Shown: positions 7,331 through 15,841, counted from the first letter of the stretch. The stretch is 33,257 nt of DNA from a bacterium (GCA_030149525.1 JASBRJ010000216.1:1-33257), one strand, 5' to 3'. Notes: generated from the sequence alone by a model not told the origin. A program made the numbers and translations.

Positions 7331-9741
7331 TAGAGAAAGAATTTCCCCACCCGCCGCTGACTGGCAAGATCGGCGATGAGGAGGCGACCGCGATCATCGG
7401 AGATGATAGCCAGGTCCTCGTTGACGCGAACTTTGGCGGTCTTCGAGCCAGGTAGAGCCAAGGCGAGTTGTTTTTTGGGGTTGGCAGCCTCAAAAATACA
7501 GACTGAAAATCCATCCTCAGAGGTAGAATAGAAAACTCCGTAATTTTCGAAAAGCTCAACCCCCAGGGGATGCCCTCTATGGAACAGCGCCTGCCCCTTA
7601 TAACACCAGCTTTCCATCCTCTTGGAGAGAACCGCGCCACTCTTAGCAGCGAGAACAGCGGGGGCTCTGTCGTCAAGACCCCGAGTATTCTCAAGCTTCA
7701 TCTCAGGCGTCCGGTAAAAGTGAGCCACCTTGTCCAAAAGAACTCCTAGCCGACCCGCTCCGACCACAAGCTGTCGAGGTCGATTGGGTAGTTTGGTTTC
7801 AGAAAGTGCCTGCCATCCAGACTGTTCACCGGAAAGCAGTCGGGACAGGTCGATCTGATAGAGTGAAGTCCCAAGCCCTACGAGCCAGGCCAAGCCGTCA
7901 TGCGTGTCCGCGCAGATGTCCAGCGCGGCCGAACAGAGCGGTCGTGCCTTTCCGTCCATAAAGCAGCCAATTCGACTTCCAGATCGAGTGAGGAAGGCGC
8001 CACCCTTAAGAGGCACTGCCAGAGAATGACAAGGAAGCGAAAACTGTTGAGAACGCGCACCACCGGCCGATAATACAACCAAGCCCACATTTCCCAAAGC
8101 TACCAGAAACCGCCCGTCACCCAGGAAAGCGGCATCATAAATTGCCAGCCTTCCCGACTCTTCGACGACCTGGTGCCAGCGATCTAGTTGGAGCTTCGGC
8201 GGATCTTTGATCGTGGGCAGATCGACCTTAAGATACCAATCTTCGGATAAAGTCACCAGAAAGTCCACGGTCTTTCGGTCCCCCAAGGGCCAGGGGCTAT
8301 TCATCTGTCGCAACACTCTCCGAGCCGTGGTGGCTGCCCACTGCTGGATTTCAAGATCGCTTGTGCGCCCACCCGAGCGGGCCAGGATATTCAGTAATTT
8401 ACGACGGGTCGAAACTGTGACGGGACTCGTATCGTCGAGCCACCGTTTCAAATAGCCCGCGAGCCCCATCTGGCGGGTCACCTCGGGACTGGTGAGAATC
8501 AACGCCGCCGCATGAAACGCTTCCACATTTCCTACCCGAAGAGTGGTTTCCAACCAATCATCGTAGTCGGGAAGCTCCGGGCGGACAGACCAGCCTACCA
8601 GAACCGCTTCGCCGAACTGCCCGGCGCGGGCGAGGTCTTGAGCCCACACCACCCTGAAAGCGCGAGCAGCGTCTCTGTCCCTGCCCTCCAAAATGGTGAT
8701 AGCCAGAGCATGAACATAGTGACAGCGAGCCACCTGAAGAGCCTGCTCCACCTTGCCCGCCCGAAACCATAAAGCCACCTGAAGGGAGGCCGAAAGACCT
8801 TTGAGAGTCGCGATCTCGGCGGCTTTCTCATAGAGCCCGTGCTGCTCCAGGAGATCGACCGCTCCGTGGGCGTCGTCCAACAGTTCGGCCAGCACAAAGG
8901 CGGCCTCTTCGATGCGTCCTTCGCGTAGCAAGGCCTGATGGGCGTTACGATAGACGTTGCGCAACAAGTCCATTCCTGCGAAGGAGGTTCCAGTGGCGAT
9001 ACGATGGGGAAGCTTGGCCGTGAAGCTTAGGTCTTTGCGCGGTCTCAGACTGTTCAGGATGTCTCCCAATTTATTCGAAATCGCTGTGGCCGAATCGTCC
9101 AGAGGGACCGCGTATCGCAGAGCCTTATCCCAATCGCCCCGCTCGAAATAGGAAAGCATCCTGCTGATATAGTTCCGATCCGCCTTCGAGTGAAAGTAGG
9201 AGCCGAGAAGATCGAGGAAGCCCTGGATAGGATGGGACGATGTCTTGGCCTCCGGCTCTCGTTCCCATCTCTGCAGGTAGTCGCTTTGCTCCTGAGCAGG
9301 CTTCGGTATGGCTGTAAAAACCTCTCGAACATCGGCCTTGGCTTGCGGGCGTGCAATCAGTTCCGGTTCGCCGGTAACTTCTCCCAAAGGGCTCCCTTTT
9401 CGAAAATCGAGTTCCGAGTGGTCCCAAAGCCCGGCCAGTTCTACCTCTTTCAATCCGGCCACGGGGTGATTCCAGAGCTCTCCTCCCCACTTCAGGACCA
9501 ATTCGCCGGGGGCGGGCCGACCGGCTGGGAAAGAAGCCCAACCTTCGTGTCTTCTTAGGACCGGGAGGACAGCGAGTCGCTCGGCTAGGTATGCCTGTGG
9601 CCCTGGAAAGAGCAACAACCATCCCTCTCTTGCCCAGAGCAGTCTTGAACCCTCGCACCAATGCTCAAGGAGTCTCCGGGAACTGCAGACCGAAGGTGGA
9701 AACCACAGCCCGTCAGCCTCTATACGGCCCCGCCATTTCAA
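7330..9741 (-). CDS. bpX6-like domain + alpha-solenoid + beta-propeller protein
   Basis: An 803-residue cytoplasmic protein, last gene of the MoxR operon. Residues 1 to about 75 match my memory of the bpX6 domain (RG near the start, GLWFPP, then LLLFPGP). Residues about 170-450 are tandem helical hairpins (for example EEAAFVLAELLDDAHGAVDLL) of solenoid type, as in coat proteins. Residues about 505-803 are repeated beta-strands of a beta-propeller. In the described MoxR-vWA-beta-propeller ternary systems such proteins are thought to be scaffolds or recognition modules for the MoxR-vWA chaperone pair, possibly in biological conflict. The start is a TTG whose first two bases overlap the preceding stop (TTGA), implying translational coupling. 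The bpX6 label is from family recall; domain boundaries are rough. Confidence 0.75.
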   Translation of the reverse strand: MKWRGRIEADGLWFPPSVCSSRRLLEHWCEGSRLLWAREGWLLLFPGPQAYLAERLAVLPVLRRHEGWASFPAGRPAPGELVLKWGGELWNHPVAGLKEVELAGLWDHSELDFRKGSPLGEVTGEPELIARPQAKADVREVFTAIPKPAQEQSDYLQRWEREPEAKTSSHPIQGFLDLLGSYFHSKADRNYISRMLSYFERGDWDKALRYAVPLDDSATAISNKLGDILNSLRPRKDLSFTAKLPHRIATGTSFAGMDLLRNVYRNAHQALLREGRIEEAAFVLAELLDDAHGAVDLLEQHGLYEKAAEIATLKGLSASLQVALWFRAGKVEQALQVARCHYVHALAITILEGRDRDAARAFRVVWAQDLARAGQFGEAVLVGWSVRPELPDYDDWLETTLRVGNVEAFHAAALILTSPEVTRQMGLAGYLKRWLDDTSPVTVSTRRKLLNILARSGGRTSDLEIQQWAATTARRVLRQMNSPWPLGDRKTVDFLVTLSEDWYLKVDLPTIKDPPKLQLDRWHQVVEESGRLAIYDAAFLGDGRFLVALGNVGLVVLSAGGARSQQFSLPCHSLAVPLKGGAFLTRSGSRIGCFMDGKARPLCSAALDICADTHDGLAWLVGLGTSLYQIDLSRLLSGEQSGWQALSETKLPNRPRQLVVGAGRLGVLLDKVAHFYRTPEMKLENTRGLDDRAPAVLAAKSGAVLSKRMESWCYKGQALFHRGHPLGVELFENYGVFYSTSEDGFSVCIFEAANPKKQLALALPGSKTAKVRVNEDLAIISDDRGRLLIADLASQRRVGKFFL

Positions 9742-11342
9742 ACTTCACCCCTCCAAATGACGGCCGAATGCTCAAGATCGTAGCAGCCGAAATTGCCGCT
9801 TCGGGTGCGATAGGCGATTCGACCGTTGGGATGAACCACACAACTTTCCACAGGCTCACCTAGATCCAGGGACTCGCGAGTGATCGGCCCCTGTAGCATC
9901 AGCCAACCGTTAGTGTCCACGATCAAGAGCGGCCCGCGTTTATAGTCTGCGTAGAGCCCCACCACGTTTCCGAGAGCCTGGAGTTCAGCGTAGCCTTTCC
10001 CCTGGTGAATCCGCCACCAGGAGTCTTGGACATGAGTGGCCACGCAATATCCTAGACCCTGGACTCCGTGCTCGTAGCTTCGAGCGAGAAAGGCTTTGGC
10101 CGGCTGCTCGTGATCCAATTTGGAAATCGCTCTACCCGTAGAATTCAAAACGCGACCAGTCTCGTCGACCAAGATTGTGGAATCACCCAACGCGCAACCA
10201 CCTGTCACGCGGGTGAAAAAAAGCGGCTCGTCGATGAGCCAATAGAGGGAATCGGCAATCCAGACAGCCCAGTCGTCATTGCTCTTAAAACAGTGCCCTA
10301 ACGGCTGCTCTCCTATCTGCGGAGCCTCCACCCGATAGCACTCTCCTTCGCCTCCCTGAGAGGGGTTGAGACGGCGCACCATCCAATGCCCGTCGGATTC
10401 CAGCACAACGATAATCGCGCGTCTCACCAGGCTCACGGCGATCACCCTACCCTCCCAAGGCACCGGATAGACTCGAGCCCGTCCGGGCGGCTCGTTCAAC
10501 GACGACGGCAGTGGAATCGTTGTAACAGAACGATTGGAGACGATCAGAAGCTTCTGAGCACAGGCCGAAAAAGCCAAACTCCCCTTCTGCACCGGCGTGA
10601 CGGGCTTCTCACGAGCGGGTAGTTCCCATACCATCGGGCTTCGCAAAAGTCTCACAGCTTGCTTGGATGCCGGGAGTTCCAACTCCAATCGACGACCGAA
10701 AGCCCGCAGCTCTACAAGATTCGTCCCGATCTGCTCTAGAGAAATTTGACGAACATCGCGAGGAATTTGCGAACCCCAGGAAAGCCCTCCCACACACCAT
10801 GTCTCCAAAGAATCCATACGCTCAGGTGGACGCCGGGGAGGGTCGACGGAGCGCGCTTTCAGAAAGGTGTGCAACTCATCGGCTGCAAGCTTGTCGTAGC
10901 CTCGTTCCGGCTCCTGAACAACTCCCCAGTAAAACTGTCCGCCGCTATCCAAACACTTCTTCTGGAGCCAGAACAGAATAGCCAGCTGGACCACTCGGCA
11001 CCCTCCCAATTGCTCGGGCCCGGCGTCTACCCAAACCCAAAGAGAACGGGCCGCTTGATGGGACTCTTTCGCGAGGTCCCAAAATCCTAGCTCGCCTTCG
11101 TCGGCCCGACGCACAAACTCCTCGGGGTAGCTCTGGGCAAGAGCCCATTCGGAAACGACCAATCGTTCCCACGGCCCCTTGCTCACCAACCCGGACCAAC
11201 CGGCCGGCTCTCCGCTCCTCACCGCCGTAGTCGACAAAGGGAGGCCCCGATCCAGGCAATTCATAAGACGCCCTAAATCGGCACGGACGTCGGGCGCCAA
11301 AAAATCAAGCTGCTCCCACCAGGCTACGGGAGTCTGTTTCAA
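9738..11342 (-). CDS. Degenerate vWA + beta-propeller protein of the MoxR ternary system
   Basis: A 534-residue protein. Residues about 95-185 read as a von Willebrand A-type fold: a hydrophobic strand LWVWV leads into DAGPEQ (106-111), where a canonical MIDAS would have DxSxS, followed by a helix and the strand FYWGVVQ (137-143). Only the first Asp of the metal site is kept, so metal binding is doubtful. From about residue 250 to the end, the chain is a series of short beta-strands consistent with a beta-propeller. In ternary systems the vWA protein partners the MoxR ATPase, so this is the likely MoxR client or adaptor. The start is TTG within the TTGA overlap with the previous gene's stop, and its own stop forms the next TTGA. 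Confidence 0.75.
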   Translation of the reverse strand: MKQTPVAWWEQLDFLAPDVRADLGRLMNCLDRGLPLSTTAVRSGEPAGWSGLVSKGPWERLVVSEWALAQSYPEEFVRRADEGELGFWDLAKESHQAARSLWVWVDAGPEQLGGCRVVQLAILFWLQKKCLDSGGQFYWGVVQEPERGYDKLAADELHTFLKARSVDPPRRPPERMDSLETWCVGGLSWGSQIPRDVRQISLEQIGTNLVELRAFGRRLELELPASKQAVRLLRSPMVWELPAREKPVTPVQKGSLAFSACAQKLLIVSNRSVTTIPLPSSLNEPPGRARVYPVPWEGRVIAVSLVRRAIIVVLESDGHWMVRRLNPSQGGEGECYRVEAPQIGEQPLGHCFKSNDDWAVWIADSLYWLIDEPLFFTRVTGGCALGDSTILVDETGRVLNSTGRAISKLDHEQPAKAFLARSYEHGVQGLGYCVATHVQDSWWRIHQGKGYAELQALGNVVGLYADYKRGPLLIVDTNGWLMLQGPITRESLDLGEPVESCVVHPNGRIAYRTRSGNFGCYDLEHSAVIWRGEV

Positions 11343-11677
11343 AGGACCCAGGCCTCACTCATCCCCAAAACTCTACCGTCAGGTAAAAGCAGCCAGGGGG
11401 GCTCCCCCAACTTCGTCAGTCCGGCGACAATCCAAGAGATTGGCAGTTCCGGTTCCCACAGAGTAGGAAGATAGAGATTGCCCTTTCGACCCAAAAAGAC
11501 TGCGCCGTCGACCCATGGCGGCTCTTCCCCCAGCGCTACCACGAGGTCATCGCACTCAACAGCTTGCAGGCCACCTCTCTGCAAAAGCTTTCGCCGCAGC
11601 TCGTGCCCTGCCGCGCCTTCGGCCAAACAACCCTTTACTTCGAGAGGCTGAGAGCGCTTCCGCCAGGTGAGCTTCAT
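11339..11677 (-). CDS. bpX5-like small protein of the MoxR ternary system
   Basis: A 112-residue cytoplasmic protein between the MoxR and vWA genes. The pattern WRKR near the start, PPWVDGAVFLG in the middle and LYLPT after it matches my recall of the bpX5 domain, a short accessory component of MoxR-vWA-beta-propeller systems. No catalytic motif, signal or membrane segment is present. It starts with ATG inside an ATGA overlap with the MoxR stop and ends in a TTGA overlap with the vWA gene, so it is translated together with both. The family assignment is from motif memory only; the operon position supports it. Confidence 0.7.
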   Translation of the reverse strand: MKLTWRKRSQPLEVKGCLAEGAAGHELRRKLLQRGGLQAVECDDLVVALGEEPPWVDGAVFLGRKGNLYLPTLWEPELPISWIVAGLTKLGEPPWLLLPDGRVLGMSEAWVL

Positions 11678-12741
11678 GAGAGGCTGGACTTCAGTCTCTC
11701 CCGCAACTGAGCAAGCTCCGCCGGCAGATCGGTCTCGGAAAAGTTGGCGTCGATATCTCGCAGAACCCCCTCAACCCGCAAGCTGTCCACCGGTGGAGTC
11801 AAGGCCTTCTCACCTTCCTCTGTTAGCATGCGAGCCCGTACCTGAAGCGCCGCCGAAGCGTCTTCTGCCAAATGATGAAGAGCGGGGTTGTCGGTTTGGC
11901 TCAGCAACTCCCTTAGACAGCGCCGAGCCAGTTTCTGGTCGTCTTCCGTGGGAACAGCCAGAATTAACGGCCAGAGGTCTTCAGGCCCAGCTTTCTCCCG
12001 TCCGGAAATGGCTGCGGCGGCGGCGATGAGGTTCTGAGCGCGCACAGCGCGACGATCAGAAAGGTTGATCCCCTCCCGGCGCAATTTCCGAATAGCCTGG
12101 GCCAGAATGGGCTGCACTTCCTTGAGGTCAACGCTCTCAGCTTGAGTGGAAAGCTCGTCCAACACGTTCAGATCTCCTGCGCTCAATTCCACCTTCTCCC
12201 GACCGCCTGAGAGCATCTCTTCCAAGAGAGAGTCACTCACCGGATGCAGGAAACAACGCACCAAGAAGCGGTCGGCGAAAGCTGCCAGACTCTCCCCCTC
12301 GGGCAGGCTGTTACTGGCTCCCACACACACTCTCAAGGGGCACTTCAGCCGAGTGTTTCCTCGTCGGTAGACTCGTTCGTTCAAAAGGGTCAGGAGAGTG
12401 TTGAGGATGGCCGTAGACCCCGCGAAGACCTCATCGAGAAAGGCAACCTCAGCCTCCGGCAGCATCCCATCTGTGGCCGTTTCCAACACCCCGTCTTTGA
12501 GCTTGCGCAGATCGGTTGGCCCGAACAACTCCGAAGGTTCGGAGAACTTGCCCAGCAAATATTCAAAGTAGTTTCCGCCCAGGCCACGCGCCACCCGTCG
12601 AGCCGCTTCACTCTTGGCTGTCCCCGGGGGACCGATTAAGAGCACGTGTTCTCGAGCCACCGCCGCCAAAACGATAGCTTCCACCACCGGCCGGCGTTCC
12701 ACCAGACCCTGGCTACACTGTTCGATGAGGGTAGAGATCAT
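11674..12741 (-). CDS. MoxR-family AAA+ ATPase
   Basis: A 355-residue AAA+ ATPase of the MoxR/RavA class. Walker A is GPPGTAKS (37-44), Walker B is AFLDEVF (100-106, Asp103 and Glu104), sensor 1 is at GASNSLPEG (Asn144), and an arginine-finger-type Arg sits in ADRFL (Arg158). The helical lid and a C-terminal helical tail follow. MoxR ATPases act as hexameric chaperones that, with vWA proteins, remodel or load metals into targets. Here it is cotranscribed with bpX5-like, vWA-propeller and bpX6-like proteins, which defines the ternary system. The start codon overlaps the stop of the secreted-protein gene upstream (ATGA), which is unusual for a cytoplasmic ATPase. All residues needed for ATP hydrolysis seem present. 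Confidence 0.9.
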   Translation of the reverse strand: MISTLIEQCSQGLVERRPVVEAIVLAAVAREHVLLIGPPGTAKSEAARRVARGLGGNYFEYLLGKFSEPSELFGPTDLRKLKDGVLETATDGMLPEAEVAFLDEVFAGSTAILNTLLTLLNERVYRRGNTRLKCPLRVCVGASNSLPEGESLAAFADRFLVRCFLHPVSDSLLEEMLSGGREKVELSAGDLNVLDELSTQAESVDLKEVQPILAQAIRKLRREGINLSDRRAVRAQNLIAAAAAISGREKAGPEDLWPLILAVPTEDDQKLARRCLRELLSQTDNPALHHLAEDASAALQVRARMLTEEGEKALTPPVDSLRVEGVLRDIDANFSETDLPAELAQLRERLKSSLS

Positions 12742-13241
12742 GAGGACGGCCCGAGGAGAATCTTAGAGACCTTTCCGTTGTCGGTGGTGAGTTCAAGCGC
12801 CTGGGATGTCTTCTCCCAAGAGAATCGATAACCGTTGGGCAGTTCGGTGACCGCTACTTCCGGGTCGTCCTTGAGTTGTAGGGCCACCGCTTTCAACTCA
12901 ACCTCGAAACTACCGATATTGAGACCTCGATAAGCCCTTAGCTTGCACGGCGCCACGGCCGTGATGCGATAGATGGATTGCGTCTTACCCTCTTCGGTGG
13001 AGATATCCACCTCCAGGCCCTCGTTGGGGTAACTCCAGCGTTCGAACGTTGCCTTCGTGACCTCATCTGTCTGCTCGTCACTCTTGGCGGCAGGCGGCCC
13101 CATGGCGTTGAGAAGTTTGGTCTGATATTGGCCCAAAGTAAGGTTCCCAAGGCTGAGACCGGCTACGGCTCTTCGCCTCCCCAAAGTGGGAGTTGCCAGG
13201 AGGGCTAGAATCATGACAAGCATGGTGAGATTGGACTTCAT
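12738..13241 (-). CDS. Exported BamE-like protein, first gene of the MoxR operon
   Basis: A 167-residue protein with an N-terminal signal peptide (about residues 1-21) and no lipobox. The mature part holds LGNLTLGQYQTKLLNAMGPP (31-50), which resembles the BamE/SmpA-type pattern LxxGMTxxxVxxxLGxP, and a weaker second copy around RGLNIGSFEVELKAV (105-119). It is probably a periplasmic ligand-sensing or protein-binding module. The ribosome site AAAGGAG lies 6 nt before ATG and inside a short palindrome. Its stop overlaps the MoxR start, so translation of the cytoplasmic ATPase is tied to translation of this exported protein. It is not a known member of the ternary system; function unknown. The divergent gene at 13316 shares the motif. 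Confidence 0.7.
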   Translation of the reverse strand: MKSNLTMLVMILALLATPTLGRRRAVAGLSLGNLTLGQYQTKLLNAMGPPAAKSDEQTDEVTKATFERWSYPNEGLEVDISTEEGKTQSIYRITAVAPCKLRAYRGLNIGSFEVELKAVALQLKDDPEVAVTELPNGYRFSWEKTSQALELTTDNGKVSKILLGPSS

Positions 13242-13248
13242 TGATAGC

Positions 13249-13261
13249 TCCTTTGAAAGGA
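13249..13261 (-). promoter_or_regulatory. Palindrome over the ribosome site of the MoxR operon
   Basis: TCCTTTGAAAGGA is a perfect dyad with 6-bp arms. On the minus strand its 3' half supplies the AAAGGA Shine-Dalgarno of the gene starting at 13241. It could be an operator within the 74-bp divergent region or a small leader structure. The loop is too short for a strong RNA hairpin. Confidence 0.4.
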
Positions 13262-13315
13262 TAGTTTACCCTGTGGTGAAGGAGCACTCCTGGTGGAAGT
13301 GGGAGCAGTTGAGAC

Positions 13316-14410
13316 ATGAAAACTAACGATACCAATTGGTGGCTCTTGGTCACGCTTTGGTACGGGTTGCTGGGCGGAATGCTTATGGTATCAAGCAAGT
13401 TCGGACATTTGCGACTGAGCTTGCTGGCGGCGGTCATCCTGGCCGCCTACGGCTTGCTCCTGTTTTCCAGCAAAAGTCTGGCAGGCAAAGCTCACCGCTA
13501 TACCAGACTCCACCCCTGGATTTTTCTCCTGGTGGGATTCGCCATTGCCTACACCGGTGATCGCTGGTGGTTCCCGCCTCCCCAATTTGACTCGATATCC
13601 GCCGAACAGGATCCCTTTCAGCTGCCCCTGGAGATCGAAGGGATCACACTGAATATGACCCAGGACGAGGTCCTGGAACGCCTTAACAAGGAGCCGAAAG
13701 AAGAACGCTATTATTTTGGCTCGCTCACGCCACTCGAATCCGGGACCGCCTCAAAGATTCTTCGCGGTCTGACCACCTATAACAGTGGAACCGTCGGTTT
13801 GAACCTTTTGTACGCTGAGGAGATTATTGAGGCCCTCGAAACAAGCGCCGGAAGTTCTGAGCCTGATCCTTTCCACATCGCTCGCACCCTTACGGCTCAA
13901 TTCGTTGAAGAAGCCAAACGATGCAAGAAATTTGGAGCTTTGCTGACCGAGCAATCGCTTTCCAGAGCGAAAATACAGACCGTCCTCAGGTCGTTCCCGG
14001 CCGAGCAACTCCATCTCGACACCGTTCTTCTTGTGACGACCTCAAGGAGCAGTTTCAGCAAAGCCATTCTCCTCGAAGACCTGCAAGAGAGCTCACTCTG
14101 GACACTTGAATCTCGAAACCTGGACATCTTGTTTTCACCTGTAGACGACACCCAGAAAGTCATGATGATTGGAGGCCCAAGTCTCACCATCGAGGGTCGA
14201 GACTGGACGCGTGAGGGCGAGAGCCTCAGCCGACTGAACACTCCGGGCCCACCGCTCCAAGAAGACTCGGTGAGACTGTTCAGACCTCAAGGTACACTGA
14301 CGTTCAAGAAGGCGTGGGGGGAATCCGAACTCAGAGTGGGCGGTGACTCCGGGCGGATTCAAAGACTCGAAGTTTGGACCACGGACGAGCCGGAGTGGCT
14401 TTCGAAGTAG
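13316..14410 (+). CDS. Three-TM inner-membrane protein with BamE-like periplasmic motifs
   Basis: A 364-residue protein divergent from the MoxR operon across only 74 bp. Hydrophobic segments at about 8-26, 34-51 and 67-81 anchor it in the inner membrane, followed by a soluble domain of about 280 residues. That domain carries ITLNMTQDEVLERLNKEP (110-127), a good BamE/SmpA-type motif, and a second candidate at about 289-312 (LTIEGRDWTREGESLSRLN). The first motif matches that in the exported protein at 12738-13241, so the two genes flanking the shared promoter region encode related modules. A GGAG lies about 10 nt before ATG. Likely an envelope sensor or partner of the ternary system; this is inferred from position and shared motif. 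Confidence 0.7.
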   Translation: MKTNDTNWWLLVTLWYGLLGGMLMVSSKFGHLRLSLLAAVILAAYGLLLFSSKSLAGKAHRYTRLHPWIFLLVGFAIAYTGDRWWFPPPQFDSISAEQDPFQLPLEIEGITLNMTQDEVLERLNKEPKEERYYFGSLTPLESGTASKILRGLTTYNSGTVGLNLLYAEEIIEALETSAGSSEPDPFHIARTLTAQFVEEAKRCKKFGALLTEQSLSRAKIQTVLRSFPAEQLHLDTVLLVTTSRSSFSKAILLEDLQESSLWTLESRNLDILFSPVDDTQKVMMIGGPSLTIEGRDWTREGESLSRLNTPGPPLQEDSVRLFRPQGTLTFKKAWGESELRVGGDSGRIQRLEVWTTDEPEWLSK

Positions 14411-14434
14411 GCGCGCCTTGCTGCAAGACGCGCC
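14410..14434 (-). terminator. Stem-loop between convergent genes
   Basis: GGCGCG/CGCGCC and CTTG/CAAG arms enclose CTG. The single internal mismatch is C-A on the plus strand and G-U on the minus strand, which favours the minus (AraC gene) transcript. No T-run follows, so efficiency is doubtful. Confidence 0.5.
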
Positions 14435-14449
14435 CAAGCACGACCCGAC

Positions 14450-15292
14450 CTACTCCAAAGGCAAGTAGATATCCGTCTGCAACTCTTCCGGTGGCGTTCT
14501 CTCTGGATCGGTGACATATATTTCAAAGGGTGGAAGGTCTCTGAGCTGTTCGCCGGAGCCGCTGAGCCAGACGGAGAAGAACCAATCGTAGGTCGGAGCG
14601 AGTTCCGTGTAGGGGCCGGTGTGTCGGAGCACGGCGTAGCGACCCCCTTCCAGCTTCTGTTTGAGGATGTCTCCATCGGCCTGAAACGACTCCTCTACGG
14701 TAAGACAGCAGTCAAAGCGAATCTTGCTTTCGTCGGTGACATTGGGATCGTCGTGGCAAATCCCCAACAGTTTCGTCTCGGCGTTGAAAAGCCCGTTCAT
14801 CCCGGCCCATTGGCACAATCTCTGAAAAGTGGGCCCTGCGTTCTGGTAAGGCCCAACGTGTCGAAGTCCGGCTACAGTGAACGGCTCAAGTTGGACGATC
14901 TTGACATCGTAAGTGGTGGTTGACATGGTTTTGTTCCCCTTTTGGTAGTTCATCTTTGGTATGACCCCCTCGCGGAACTGACTAGGGCTGATGCCGAAAC
15001 GACGGACAAAGGCCCGAGTATAGGCTTCGTGGGTTCCGTATCCGGCGGTGAAGGCGATATCCACGATGGCACGGTCGGTATGCTTGACCAGAATCGCAGA
15101 CTGTTCCAGCCTCACTCGTCGAACATATTCGGCAAGCGTCTCACCGGTTTGTCCCTTAAACACTCGGTGAAAGTGATAAGGTGAGGTTTGGGCGACATCA
15201 GCCAACGACTCCAAACTCAGGTCTCCATCCAGGTTCTCCTGAATGTATAACTGGACTCTAAGAATGCGTTGCTCGTAGCGCTCGGGGTTCAT
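14450..15292 (-). CDS. AraC-family regulator with GyrI-like effector domain
   Basis: A 280-residue transcription factor. Residues about 8-107 are the AraC/XylS double helix-turn-helix (LSLESLADVAQTSPYHFHRVFK and the conserved second half IVDIAFTAGYGTHEAYTRAFVRRFG). Residues about 125-280 are a GyrI-like small-molecule binding domain (VKIVQLEPFTVAGLRHVGPY, then RYAVLRHTGPY and a final IYLPL strand). This Rob/TipA-like pairing is typical of regulators that sense drugs or amphipathic compounds and control efflux or stress genes. No clear ribosome site is seen at the ATG. Nearby genes give no obvious efflux target; the catalase region with its dyads is 0.6 kb upstream but regulation of it is only possible, not shown. 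Confidence 0.92.
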   Translation of the reverse strand: MNPERYEQRILRVQLYIQENLDGDLSLESLADVAQTSPYHFHRVFKGQTGETLAEYVRRVRLEQSAILVKHTDRAIVDIAFTAGYGTHEAYTRAFVRRFGISPSQFREGVIPKMNYQKGNKTMSTTTYDVKIVQLEPFTVAGLRHVGPYQNAGPTFQRLCQWAGMNGLFNAETKLLGICHDDPNVTDESKIRFDCCLTVEESFQADGDILKQKLEGGRYAVLRHTGPYTELAPTYDWFFSVWLSGSGEQLRDLPPFEIYVTDPERTPPEELQTDIYLPLE

Positions 15293-15331
15293 GGGTTAAG
15301 AATATCCGGATCCCCTATCGACTGCTTGACA

Positions 15332-15356
15332 GTTCTTGCTCAGTTTCAACAAGAAC
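15332..15356. promoter_or_regulatory. Inverted repeat upstream of the AraC-type gene
   Basis: GTTCTTG and CAAGAAC are perfect 7-bp arms with an 11-nt spacer, 40-65 bp upstream of the regulator's start and downstream of the previous gene's stop. It could be an autoregulatory operator. As a terminator for the upstream gene it lacks a T-run. Confidence 0.4.
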
Positions 15357-15400
15357 GTTGGGTATACGGCGTCAGGGGCAAATGCTCATTGGCCAGAGCA

Positions 15401-15805
15401 CTACTCCGGCTCCCACCCGTTGGGATGAAGCAGCCTATACTCACCGGGCTGTGATTCCCTGACAAAGAAAAGACCCGTGGCTCCCTCCCGCGGATGAGGA
15501 CGTTGGCCGCCGTCGCCCACCCAACCCGCCGGTCGCTGGTCAATCACCCAGCAATGAACATGGACGACTTGCCCCTTCTGCAGCGCGCCCTTCTCGCTTG
15601 AGACAACCTCGATCTCCAGCAGCAGCTCAAGATTCGAGGAGTCGCCCCCGAGCACTTTCTTACGCGAATAGATGGCTCTGATCTCTCCGCGAAAGACGTT
15701 GGTCGAGTTCTGATGGCGCTCGCTATCGTCTAAGGGCGGCAGTGCAGCCATACTGGGAGCGGCAAGGGCGAAGAAGAAAAAGAAGAGGATTGAGAATCGT
15801 GACAT
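15401..15805 (-). CDS. Small exported protein of unknown function
   Basis: A 134-residue protein with a signal peptide (a run of Phe, then LAAPSMA before the cleavage point near residue 20). The mature part has alternating beta-strands (FRGEIRAIYSRKK, LELLLEIEVVSSEKG, VVHVHCWVI) and a conserved-looking GLFFVRESQPGEYRLLHPNGW ending, a pattern like small OB-fold-like secreted domains. A single cysteine is present. It sits between the AraC-type regulator and the catalase gene and is read away from the catalase. The start is the ATG before SRFSILF; the best ribosome-site candidate is only GGAA, next to the stem-loop at 15818-15841. Confidence 0.65.
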   Translation of the reverse strand: MSRFSILFFFFFALAAPSMAALPPLDDSERHQNSTNVFRGEIRAIYSRKKVLGGDSSNLELLLEIEVVSSEKGALQKGQVVHVHCWVIDQRPAGWVGDGGQRPHPREGATGLFFVRESQPGEYRLLHPNGWEPE

Positions 15806-15817
15806 AAATTGGCAGTT

Positions 15818-15841
15818 CCAGGAGTGAGATCACTCTCCTGG
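15818..15841. promoter_or_regulatory. Stem-loop between exported-protein gene and catalase gene
   Basis: The inner dyad GAGTGA/TCACTC (loop GA) is extended by CCAG/CTGG after a 2-nt bulge, giving a 10-bp stem. It lies 13 nt upstream of the minus-strand start at 15805 and far upstream of the catalase, so a role in the minus transcript leader or as a binding site are both possible. Confidence 0.5.

Noticed and set aside
15326-15368. Promoter from the TTGACA at 15326
   Set aside because: No acceptable -10 lies 16-18 bp further on, and no plus-strand gene follows.
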